Origin: JADCRZ01 sp037718865
GTDB lineage: Bacteria; Bacteroidota; Bacteroidia; Chitinophagales; Chitinophagaceae
Direction: 5' to 3'
DNA: 64,000 bases
NCBI GenBank assembly: GCA_037718865.1
Contig: JBBJMP010000004.1
Location: 1 to 64,000 of the forward strand
The notes below the pieces were generated by a model. That model was not told the DNA's origin, ran no database searches, and saw nothing but the letters and a program-made list of their open reading frames with translations. This document shows, one piece after another, positions 15,984 through 24,402 of this stretch (the first letter of the stretch is position 1; the number at the start of each line of letters is the position of its first letter). Both the position numbers and the translations under genes were made by a program.

Positions 15984-17537
15984 ATGGATAAAAAAACAAT
16001 GGGAGATTGGATCATGTACTACGAAGTTCAACGTTTACAGCTGGAGGGTCTTAGTCATTTAGCGATAGCTACGGCCTTAGGCATGAATCGTCGCACGGTA
16101 GATAAATATGCAGCTATGAGCGAAGCTGCGTATGAGGCATTTTTGTTAAAGAAAGACTGCCGTTCCAAACTATTAAGTGCTTACGAGCCATTTGTCAAAG
16201 ATAGGTTAACAGCACACCCCGCAGCCAGTGCAGCTCAAATGCATGACTGGTTAAAAGAGCACCATAAAACATTTCCCAAAATCGCTTCGAGGACGGTATA
16301 TAATTTTGTAATGGCTATCCGTCAGAAGTATGCCATTACGCTTCAGGAGACTAGCCGGGATTATTTTGTGGTAGAAGAGTTGCCGTATGGATTGCAGGCT
16401 CAGGCTGACTTTGGCCAGTATATTATGCGAAACACCGAGGAAAGGCGGAAGAAGGTGCATTTTTTCGTGATGATGTTGTCCAGGTCCAGGATGAAGTTTG
16501 TTCGCTTTTCAGATGCTCCCTTTACAACCCGTACGGCTATAGATGCACATGAAGATGCCTTTAAGTTTTTCTGTGGTATCCCAAGGGAAGTAGTGTACGA
16601 CCAGGACAGGCTGTTGTTGGTAGATGAGAACTTAGGTGACTTGTTGCTTACCCGTGATTTTAAGGATTATGTCTTTGAACAAGAATTCCGTCTTCACTTT
16701 TGCCGTAGATCAGATCCACAGAGTAAAGGCAAAGTGGAAAATGTAATAAAATTCGTAAAAAATAACTTCCTGTACGGTCGGTCATATTATGACATAGAAA
16801 CACTGCAGGCACAGGTTATAGGCTGGCTGGGGAGAACAGGTAATGGGATGATACATTCCACGATCCAAAAAGTGCCGTTGGAAGAATGGGCCCTGGAGAA
16901 AGAACACTTACATCCATGGGTATCTGTAAAAATACTGCCTGTTTTTATTATGCGCTATGTACGTTTGGATAATACCATTTCCTACCAGGGAAACTTTTAC
17001 TCTCTTCCGCAAGGCACCTATAGAAAGGATGTCATGGTCATGATATGGTTAAAAGATAACGAGCTGCATATCCATGATGACCAAAGAAAGTTCCTGTGCC
17101 GCCACCAGGTTGCCCAAAGCAAGGGGAACAAAATCATTAATACAGATCACAAGCGGGATAAGTCTAAAAAGTTAAAGGACCTGGCTGCCCAGACGGCGGC
17201 TCTGTTTAGCAATCCTGCTTTAGCTGCTGAGTATTTTGAATTAATCCGGGAGGTGAAAGGCCGGTATCTGCGAGATCAGGTGCAGGCTATTGGTGAGGCT
17301 ATAGCAGGCCGTAGTAAAGAGTTAGTAAACCAGGTTCTTGAGAAATGTGTCCGGGAACGCTATTTAAGCGCCATCGCTTTTTCAGAATTACTGACGATGC
17401 ACGAAGAGGAGGACAAGACCATTACGGCCCCAACCGGAAAGATCATCCTGCTGGATCCCACAAGCACCAGCAAGGCAGAAACGACACCTGATAAAAGCGA
17501 TCTGGACAGTTATGAACAAGTCTTTTGCAAAATCTGA
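15984..17537 (+). CDS. istA: IstA transposase of IS21 #2
   Basis: A 517-residue IS21-family DDE transposase. N-terminal HTH at about 20-43 (LSHLAIATALGMNRRTVDKY). Catalytic residues D142 (QADFGQY), D206 (VVYDQDR) and E252 (SKGKVENV). Full length. A 224-bp gap to istB, longer than usual for the family, holds no convincing gene. Confidence 0.93.
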   Translation: MDKKTMGDWIMYYEVQRLQLEGLSHLAIATALGMNRRTVDKYAAMSEAAYEAFLLKKDCRSKLLSAYEPFVKDRLTAHPAASAAQMHDWLKEHHKTFPKIASRTVYNFVMAIRQKYAITLQETSRDYFVVEELPYGLQAQADFGQYIMRNTEERRKKVHFFVMMLSRSRMKFVRFSDAPFTTRTAIDAHEDAFKFFCGIPREVVYDQDRLLLVDENLGDLLLTRDFKDYVFEQEFRLHFCRRSDPQSKGKVENVIKFVKNNFLYGRSYYDIETLQAQVIGWLGRTGNGMIHSTIQKVPLEEWALEKEHLHPWVSVKILPVFIMRYVRLDNTISYQGNFYSLPQGTYRKDVMVMIWLKDNELHIHDDQRKFLCRHQVAQSKGNKIINTDHKRDKSKKLKDLAAQTAALFSNPALAAEYFELIREVKGRYLRDQVQAIGEAIAGRSKELVNQVLEKCVRERYLSAIAFSELLTMHEEEDKTITAPTGKIILLDPTSTSKAETTPDKSDLDSYEQVFCKI

Positions 17538-17761
17538 ACGATGATCTAAAATGTACCCCAATGGCAGGATAGATATAAATAAAAGTGCTTTTTGAGATGA
17601 TGTTTTTTCTGTTGCTGTCGGGCGAAGATACCACTGCTGCAAAAAATATCAACTCGAAAAGAACAAGCCCGCGGCAGCGATAGTAGCTAAAGTGCCCTTG
17701 GTAATAACCAGCTCCTTTTGAATCAAAATTCACTTTAAACCAATAAAACAAACACATACAA

Positions 17762-18517
17762 ATGAAAGAAAAAAACAAAATTATTAATCATTGCAAGCAG
17801 TTAAGATTATCTGCCATAAGTGAGCAGGTACAACAAATGGCTGACCAGGCTTCAGCAGGCGGCATCAGTTACCTGGAGTTTGCCGCAAACCTTTTGGAGG
17901 TAGAGATCAAACACCGTAACCAAAAAGACCAGGAGCGAAAAATGCGCAGAGCCAGGTTGCCAGGAACCTATGACCTGCAGGGCTATGACGGTTCTTTAGT
18001 TGATGGCATGCCCTCTACAAGGCTCGAGCAATTAAAAGAACTTACCTGGCTGGATCAGAATTTTAATATGGTTATCATGGGTCCCAACGGGATTGGAAAA
18101 ACATTCCTGGCAGCAGGGTTATGTCATCACGCCATCGCAAACGGCTACAGGGCTTACTTCAGACCAATGGATCAGATCATGATGATGTTAAGAACCAGAG
18201 ACGTTTCCAGATCAGCACAGGTGGATTACAGGTGTCTGTCCACAGCTCATCTGATTGTAATTGATGACATCATGACCATCAACATGGCACGCAATGAGGC
18301 TAATGTCTTTTTTCACTTTATCAATGCACTACATGAAAAGGTATCATTCGTTATTACCACCAATAAATCACCTAAGGAATGGGTTGAAACTATCGGCGAT
18401 GAAGTTATTACCACCGCTATACTGGACCGCCTATTATATCACTGTGAAATCATCAAACTGTCAGGAGAAAGTTTCCGTCTAAAAAACAGAAAAACTATCT
18501 TCAATAAAACTGCTTAA
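17762..18517 (+). CDS. istB: IstB-like ATPase of IS21 #2
   Basis: A 251-residue AAA+ helper. Walker A GPNGIGKT (107-114) and a LIVIDDI Walker B segment near 165 are visible, with downstream sensor residues in FVITTNKSP. Partner of the IstA encoded just upstream. Intact length. Confidence 0.93.
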   Translation: MKEKNKIINHCKQLRLSAISEQVQQMADQASAGGISYLEFAANLLEVEIKHRNQKDQERKMRRARLPGTYDLQGYDGSLVDGMPSTRLEQLKELTWLDQNFNMVIMGPNGIGKTFLAAGLCHHAIANGYRAYFRPMDQIMMMLRTRDVSRSAQVDYRCLSTAHLIVIDDIMTINMARNEANVFFHFINALHEKVSFVITTNKSPKEWVETIGDEVITTAILDRLLYHCEIIKLSGESFRLKNRKTIFNKTA

Positions 18518-18559
18518 AACCCCGTAATTTTATTTTTACATCATGCATCTTTGCTAAAA

Positions 18560-18634
18560 ATTTGTGCAAATTCTGCCAAAAACGCTGTGCACTCTTAATT
18601 GCCAATTTCTGTGCACTGTTAATTGCCGACTACA
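18560..18634. repeat. IS21 #2 right-end repeats
   Basis: Two copies of CTGTGCACT(C/G)TTAATTGCC lie at the right end, complementary to the left-end units. The IS ends at GACTACA (18634), directly against the CCAATTGG target duplication. Confidence 0.75.
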
Positions 18635-18642
18635 CCAATTGG
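18635..18642. repeat. 8-bp target duplication of IS21 #2, right copy
   Basis: CCAATTGG directly follows the IS terminus here and is the first sequence of the interrupted recombinase exon. It matches 13365-13372. Confidence 0.8.
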
Positions 18643-19113
18643 AGCACGGCCCATATAACGGCCTTCTTTTCGAGCCCTGCGCATTCCATGAATAACATTT
18701 AGTGCCCTCCTATCGTTTTCTACTTCGGGTGCTGCCAAATAAAAAGCCAACATCATTTTATTTTCAGGTATAGACAAGTCTAAGGGTTGCTCAATTCCTT
18801 GCGGCTCTATGCCCAATTTACGAAGCGTATTTATCATTTGATAAGCATCACCCGCATTACGACTAAAACGATCCCATTTAAGAAACAACACCAAATCAGC
18901 CTGGTTTTTATTTCTCTTCAAAACAGACAAATATTTTTTCCATTCCGGACGGTTAAAAGTTTTGGCAGAATGATCTTCAAAAATTACATAGCGTACCGAA
19001 AGATTATTGATGCTACAATATTTGCGCAAGAGTTCCTCCTGGCTCCTTTGGGAATACCCTTTATCTGCCTGTTCATCCGTACTTACACGGATATACAAAT
19101 CAGCTATTTTCAT
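18635..19113 (-). pseudogene. Large serine recombinase, N-terminal catalytic part
   Basis: Contains the resolvase/invertase catalytic domain. Ser11 in YIRVSTDEQ is the nucleophile; conserved Arg residues lie in KWDRFSRNAGD and further on. Sequence then reads VIHGMRRARKEGRYMG into the Pro-Ile-Gly codons, where IS21 #2 is inserted. After splicing the interruption out on paper, the frame continues at 13372. This recombinase would integrate and excise the element to its right or left. At present it cannot make a full protein. Confidence 0.85.
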
Positions 19114-19133
19114 CGACTAAATTTTACTCATTT

Positions 19134-19337
19134 TCAACTTGCTTTACGCAGTACATTTTGATTCTGGCTTTCCAAATGTTGCGACACTACAATATTGGCA
19201 AATTTCCGAAGTAATTCAAGCATTTGAGCAGCCTGCTCCTCAGAAATATCCACACCTCTATTCCGCAGCAATTCTACAGCCTTTTCTGGCTTCAATTTTT
19301 CCATCTTACACATCCACATTTTATAGTCACACTTCAC
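19134..19337 (-). CDS. Small protein upstream of the serine recombinase, unknown function
   Basis: A 67-codon frame ends 20 bp before the recombinase start. The likely start is the Met at codon 12 (about 19304), giving a ~56-residue helical protein beginning MEKLKPEKAVELLRNRG. I recall short proteins with this context beside Bacteroidota serine recombinases, but the function is unknown. It may act as a recombination accessory factor; that is only inferred from adjacency. Confidence 0.65.
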   Translation of the reverse strand: MKCDYKMWMCKMEKLKPEKAVELLRNRGVDISEEQAAQMLELLRKFANIVVSQHLESQNQNVLRKAS

Positions 19338-19538
19338 GAATCATTCTCTGTGCAAGAGAATATCTTAACACCTAAGATACAAATATTGTTCCGTTAGTTT
19401 ATGTTTTACCAAAACTTTTTTACTTTGGCATAAAATAATCAACGTTAGTGCTGAAAACTCTGCTTCTTTAAAATGCTTGGCACTCTTATCTAAAGTTAGC
19501 AAAGCTGTTTATTGATGGGGTAGATAAAATTTATTAAG

Positions 19539-20243
19539 ATGGAAAAAATGTATAAGGTTACCTTTAAAACTTATTTCAATGACCGCCTGAAAAAAGTATT
19601 TTTTCATGGGGCACCTACTTATCCCTTGTATGTTCAGTTAACATTTGACCGCAAGACGATTGTATTCAAGAGCTACTATTTTGATTTGTTTTCAAAGCCC
19701 CGGTATGGGATATTCATGGATGGCCGAATGCACGGGCCACCAATCAAGGAAATTGCTAAAAAGGAAACTGAGTTACTTAATTTTATTATTGATAAAAATC
19801 TGGTCGATTGTTCTTTGGAAAAGCTTAAAGAGGATTATACATTTTACTGCAAAGACCTATGTGATGAAATGGAAACTGGTTTTATTGATTACCTGTTTGT
19901 TTTTTTTCAGGATAAAGGGATACCTACATTTGCCAGTACGATAAAAGAAGGTATTAAATTCCGCATTGCATATGAAGTAGTCCGAGACTTAAAAATAGCT
20001 CTCGTTCCTAATTTATATAGTGAGCTAATAGAAAACTCTTTTTATTATGCACCGCCCTATCTGCCGTTATATGGCTTCGTGCAGCAAACAAAAAAATGGC
20101 CAATGCTATTTCTTACAGTAATGGAATGGCAGGATAATAAAATAAAGACGCTATTTGCCCATTATCTAAATGAAAATCATAAAAGTCTGAATGCAGTTAG
20201 CTTAACAGATCAGGTTGATAAATTTATAAAGACATTAAAGTAA
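19539..20243 (+). CDS. Hypothetical protein, 234 residues
   Basis: I do not recognise this protein. It is rich in aromatic and basic residues (YKVTFKTYFNDRLKKVFFHG at the start) and has no signal peptide or membrane segment. Predicted structure by eye is mixed: an N-terminal strand-rich part to about residue 70 and a helical remainder. Codon pattern and length support a real gene. It stands alone on the plus strand, with a 201-bp upstream gap showing nothing clear. It could be cargo of the serine-recombinase element. Confidence 0.65.
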   Translation: MEKMYKVTFKTYFNDRLKKVFFHGAPTYPLYVQLTFDRKTIVFKSYYFDLFSKPRYGIFMDGRMHGPPIKEIAKKETELLNFIIDKNLVDCSLEKLKEDYTFYCKDLCDEMETGFIDYLFVFFQDKGIPTFASTIKEGIKFRIAYEVVRDLKIALVPNLYSELIENSFYYAPPYLPLYGFVQQTKKWPMLFLTVMEWQDNKIKTLFAHYLNENHKSLNAVSLTDQVDKFIKTLK

Positions 20244-20403
20244 CTGGCTAAATAGAATGATTACTAACACCTTTCGGCTTAAACATTTTTATTTTTTTAG
20301 ATAGCTTTTTTTAATTTCTAATCTCTTCTATCATTAACTCTGGCATTTAAATTTCCGTTTTAATTGTTAGAAATGAATTGTAGCGTTCATCCGTTGACTC
20401 CAC

Positions 20404-23202
20404 TTATTTCCGAACAATTACCTGCTTGCCATTGTACACAATTGTTTTATCAAACTTTTTACTTTCGCTAACACCGTTGCCATATGCGCTGTCAACAAAA
20501 ACAATATTTAGAGTCCGGCTTTGCAACATACCGGGGAAGTTTCCTTTGCGGTCACCTATAGTAAGCGTTTGCAATTTATCGTTCCAGTAAAATGGTATGT
20601 TACTATATGCGCCTTTTTCATAACCGTAATTTTCATTTTCATCTTCGTAAAGATTAAATGAACCATTATCTCCGGTGTAAATGCGGAGTTCAATTGGGTC
20701 GGCAGGTTTTTCTGCAGCGTATTGCAAAACAGGCCCAAACGGAATGATGGCGCCAGCCTTGAGATACAGCGGCATAATATCAGCGGGCGCAGGTGCTTCT
20801 ATGGCTTGTCCGCCGGAGAAAAAGTGGCCGGTCCAGAAATCGTACCAGCCCTTACCCTCCGGCAAATACACCTGCCTGCTTAATGCACCCGGACTGGTAA
20901 CAGGATTTACAAGGACAGATGGGCCGAACATGAACTGGTCTTTAATATCCCATGTCTTCTTGTCTGTAGGAAAATCCATAACCAAAGCCCTCATCATGGT
21001 ATAATCGTGATGGTTTACCATACCATTAAGTGTATAGATATAGGGCATCAACCGGTAGCGAAGCTGGCCAAACTTTAACTGAGTTTGATAATTGATGTCA
21101 TCCTCATCGCCAAAGAACCATATCTCCCGTGGGGTGCTGGAGCCATGTACTCTGAACACCGGACACAATGCACCGAACTGGTACCAGCGGGTAAATAGTT
21201 CACGGTAGGCCTTGTTCTGATTTCCACCAGCATATTTTACCCAGAAGCCGCCTATATCCGTTGTCCAGTAAGGCATTCCCGACATTGCAATACCTAAGCC
21301 TGCAGGTATAGATGCTTTGAGTACGCCCCATTCCCCGGAAATATCTCCTGACCAGATAATGGATGCATTTTTTTGCTCACCGGCAAAGGCAGATCGGGTG
21401 AGAATGCAAACTCTCTTTGACGGATCTGTTGCCCGTTGACCTTCATAAACGCCCTTTGTGTGCATAAGCGGATAAGCGTTCAAGTTAAATACCCCTGGTC
21501 CATTGTAAGTCGGGTTCATGTAACGTGCCATCAATTCCGGTGTAGGACCAAAGTCCGGTAACTCTGGTTCTGAAGCATCCAGCCACCAGCCATCAACACC
21601 TTTACTAAAAAAATGCTGAGTGATCTGTTTCCAATACATCTTCCTGGCGCCAGGATTAAAAGCATCATAATAGGTGTAATGATTTTTCAGAAAATCCCTG
21701 ACAGAATCCTTTAATAATTGCTGATAAAGAAATCCTTGATTATTTAATTCGGTAAAAGTGTTGGAGTTAGGATAAAATTTTCCCCAAACGGAAATTACCA
21801 TTTTTGTATGTAGCTCATTATGCAAGGTATCCAGCATTCCCCTGGGATCTGGAAAGCGGCTTGAATCAAAAAGTTGGGAGCCCCATTTATTTTCCGGCCA
21901 ATATAGCCAGTCCTGTACAATTACATCAAGGGGAACTTTGCGGGTGCGGAATTCTTTCACTGTGTTCAGCAATTCCTCCTGGCTTTTATATCGCTCCCGG
22001 CTTTGCCAAAAACCAAGCGCCCACTTTGGTAACATCGTGGCCTTGCCGGTAATAGTGCGATAGCCGGAGATAATTTCGTCTATACTGTTGCCGGCTGTTA
22101 CAAAATAATTAATCTCATCCGCTGCCTGCGACCATAGGAAAATATTTTCTTTATTATACTGCGGAGTGCGCCACTTAAGATTGAACGAATTGGCACGATT
22201 GTACCTGCTCCATTCCACCACAATTTCATATTTCTTTCCTTTTACAAGATTAATTTTACCCATATCCCGGGCGTTGGCATAAGGCGCCCAGTTCTCAATT
22301 ATCAAACTGTCGTTTACCCAACATCTAAAGGTTCCATCTGCATAACTGTAAAAACAATATTCTCCCGTTTTATCTGCTAATAATGAACCCGTAAACTGGG
22401 CAGCATAAACCAGTGTGTCTTTTTTGCTGATACTAATGGAATCACCGGAGGATTTTTCACCGGTGAGTAATTCTTTAAACGCACTATCCTTATACAACTT
22501 TAAGGATAGGGCTCCTTGCACGTTATTGCTGTTGTACATTTGTGCAGAAGGGATAACACGAATGGAATCGGGATGGCCAAATTTTGTATAAGATAAATTA
22601 TTCCACAATAACCCGTAGCCGTTTGTAGAAACAAAAAAAGGAACGTATACTTCCATGTTATGCTGAAAAAAATCAAGGTCATAACCCTTGATATCCAACA
22701 GCCCATCCTGGTGCTGGCCTAAGCCATAAATAGCTTCTGCTGCGGTAGCCTGGAATTGCTGAGAGATGTTATTTGTTTTAAATCCGTCAATCGAGATGGG
22801 CGTAACCGTTCTGGACTTTCCATTCTTTTCTTTCAAAAGCAATTTTCCTTTATTATCATAAAAGGCAACAACACCAGTAACCAGGTTAACCACTGCTCTT
22901 AACCTGGATGTTGAGATCATGACTTCATTGGCAACTTGCTTTACCTTAAATGGAACATCAGGCCGTTTCTTATCATCAATGATCAGGCTCTTTTTGGTCG
23001 AAAAATTATCTGCTATCGTATACTTCACTTGCATAATGGCGGTGTCTACAACGCTGACGCTGAGTTTTGCTTTGCTAATATCGAAGGTTAAACTATTTCC
23101 ACTTTTAGTATAAGTAATTGGTTGCTGGCAAAAGCATGCGTGCGATAATAAAACGAACAATGTAATGATGCTGGCAGGAAAAAGAAATTTTAATTGACGC
23201 AT
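20404..23202 (-). CDS. GH31 alpha-glycosidase with inserted PA14 domain (alpha-xylosidase-like)
   Basis: A 932-residue secreted enzyme with a signal peptide (about 1-25). The N-terminal GH31 beta-sandwich is interrupted by a PA14 domain (about 240-350, with YADGTFRCWVND). The TIM barrel carries the nucleophile D542 in GWWLDASEPE and the acid/base D620 in IIWSGDISGEW. C-terminal beta domains follow. PA14-inserted GH31 proteins known from xyloglucan loci are alpha-xylosidases. An alpha-galactosidase or alpha-glucosidase role is possible given the mannan context. Last gene of the leftward operon, 53 bp after the esterase. Confidence 0.88.
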   Translation of the reverse strand: MRQLKFLFPASIITLFVLLSHACFCQQPITYTKSGNSLTFDISKAKLSVSVVDTAIMQVKYTIADNFSTKKSLIIDDKKRPDVPFKVKQVANEVMISTSRLRAVVNLVTGVVAFYDNKGKLLLKEKNGKSRTVTPISIDGFKTNNISQQFQATAAEAIYGLGQHQDGLLDIKGYDLDFFQHNMEVYVPFFVSTNGYGLLWNNLSYTKFGHPDSIRVIPSAQMYNSNNVQGALSLKLYKDSAFKELLTGEKSSGDSISISKKDTLVYAAQFTGSLLADKTGEYCFYSYADGTFRCWVNDSLIIENWAPYANARDMGKINLVKGKKYEIVVEWSRYNRANSFNLKWRTPQYNKENIFLWSQAADEINYFVTAGNSIDEIISGYRTITGKATMLPKWALGFWQSRERYKSQEELLNTVKEFRTRKVPLDVIVQDWLYWPENKWGSQLFDSSRFPDPRGMLDTLHNELHTKMVISVWGKFYPNSNTFTELNNQGFLYQQLLKDSVRDFLKNHYTYYDAFNPGARKMYWKQITQHFFSKGVDGWWLDASEPELPDFGPTPELMARYMNPTYNGPGVFNLNAYPLMHTKGVYEGQRATDPSKRVCILTRSAFAGEQKNASIIWSGDISGEWGVLKASIPAGLGIAMSGMPYWTTDIGGFWVKYAGGNQNKAYRELFTRWYQFGALCPVFRVHGSSTPREIWFFGDEDDINYQTQLKFGQLRYRLMPYIYTLNGMVNHHDYTMMRALVMDFPTDKKTWDIKDQFMFGPSVLVNPVTSPGALSRQVYLPEGKGWYDFWTGHFFSGGQAIEAPAPADIMPLYLKAGAIIPFGPVLQYAAEKPADPIELRIYTGDNGSFNLYEDENENYGYEKGAYSNIPFYWNDKLQTLTIGDRKGNFPGMLQSRTLNIVFVDSAYGNGVSESKKFDKTIVYNGKQVIVRK

Positions 23203-23255
23203 GGCTTTGGTTGGCTTTAAAAGATTTATATAATAGAATTAAAAATTGTACTCAT

Positions 23256-24350
23256 TTATTTCAACAATTCAGCATAAAAAGGAAATAGTTGGTCTGCCAT
23301 TGCCTTGTGATCATTTAGATCGGGATGTGTGCCACAGCCGCCCGGCTTCATCGGCTTAAACTCGAAAATGGAAACCGTATATGAGCCATCAAAATAGGCT
23401 TTAACTTTTTTAAGACAATTAAGCAATATTTGATTGTTTGCACCCGATATCATCGGACTGGTGAGCAAGGCAAGTTTAGCATTTGGATAATGTGTGAAAA
23501 TTTCATTTACAAAATCAATGTATTTGTTGGTAAACTTCTCAGCATCGAAAGGCTTACGTGGTTTCTTTCCGTCTCCGTTAGAAAGATCATTAGTGCCCAA
23601 ACAAATGCTAACCAGGTCCGGCATTTTATTGTTTGAAAAGTTAAATGGTTTCGTCTTATCTCCATTGAGATTAGCCGTGGCATACACATCCCCCATTACT
23701 GGTGCGGTATCCTCATCATTCCAGTTGCGGTATATACCCATGCCTGAAACTGAACTAAGTATATACCCGGCGTTTAATTTTCGTGCCACCAGCGGGCCAT
23801 AAGCCAGGTATGCATTGTGCTGATCATACCATTCACCCGTTCCGCAAGGAATTTCTTTGGTATCGGCACCAAAGCCGCAGGTAATAGAGTTGCCAATAAA
23901 TTCGATGGATGCATTGGCTTTTATTTTTGCAGCAGCAATGTGATTGGATTCAACGCCATAAAAAAGTATGGCCCCATTGCTGGCTTCAGTAGCTTTATAA
24001 AGTCTAACCAAATTGTTTTTATTTTTTGGGAGCGAGAGCGAAATGCGATTTACAGAATCTCTCTGTACTTTAAAACGACCATAGTAATTTCCATTTACTT
24101 CAACAACTACATAGCTATGTGTTTCGCCTTTAGCCCCAATCAAAACCGTAATAGAATCACTTTTTGCTTTAAATGTAACATGGGCCGCCGAGCTGATCAG
24201 GGCTTCGATACTGTCATTCAACTTTTCGGTTCTGCCTGAATATGAAAATTCTTTTTGTAAGCCTTTATAGAAAGCAGGCTTGCTAACGGATTTCGGCGCA
24301 CATGAAACAAAAAGACATGTAGATAAAATCCAAAATAATATACTTTTCAT
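23256..24350 (-). CDS. SGNH esterase, CE2-type lipoprotein
   Basis: A 364-residue lipoprotein (lipobox ending VSC, Cys17). An N-terminal jelly-roll (about 30-140) precedes an SGNH hydrolase domain. Ser155 (FIGNSITCGFG), Gly252/Asn254 (LGTND) and His342 (CGTHPDLNDH) are visible. This two-domain layout matches carbohydrate esterase family 2, which removes acetyl groups from mannan or xylan. It fits an acetylated glucomannan target. Located between GH127 and GH31 genes in the same orientation. Confidence 0.82.
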   Translation of the reverse strand: MKSILFWILSTCLFVSCAPKSVSKPAFYKGLQKEFSYSGRTEKLNDSIEALISSAAHVTFKAKSDSITVLIGAKGETHSYVVVEVNGNYYGRFKVQRDSVNRISLSLPKNKNNLVRLYKATEASNGAILFYGVESNHIAAAKIKANASIEFIGNSITCGFGADTKEIPCGTGEWYDQHNAYLAYGPLVARKLNAGYILSSVSGMGIYRNWNDEDTAPVMGDVYATANLNGDKTKPFNFSNNKMPDLVSICLGTNDLSNGDGKKPRKPFDAEKFTNKYIDFVNEIFTHYPNAKLALLTSPMISGANNQILLNCLKKVKAYFDGSYTVSIFEFKPMKPGGCGTHPDLNDHKAMADQLFPFYAELLK

Positions 24351-24402
24351 TGGTGTTTTTTTAAAGACTGTTGTTACTTTGGTTTACCACACGTTCTTCA
24401 TT

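Larger units (their letters stand above)
15818..18634 (+). mobile_element. IS21-family insertion sequence #2
   Basis: A 2,817-bp element with istA and istB on the plus strand. Ends read TGATCGGCAA on the left and, complemented, TGTAGTCGGCAA on the right (TG...CA termini). Sub-terminal repeats flank the genes. It created an 8-bp CCAATTGG duplication and split the large serine recombinase gene. It is distinct from IS21 #1: different ends, gene orientation and protein sequences. Confidence 0.88.
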
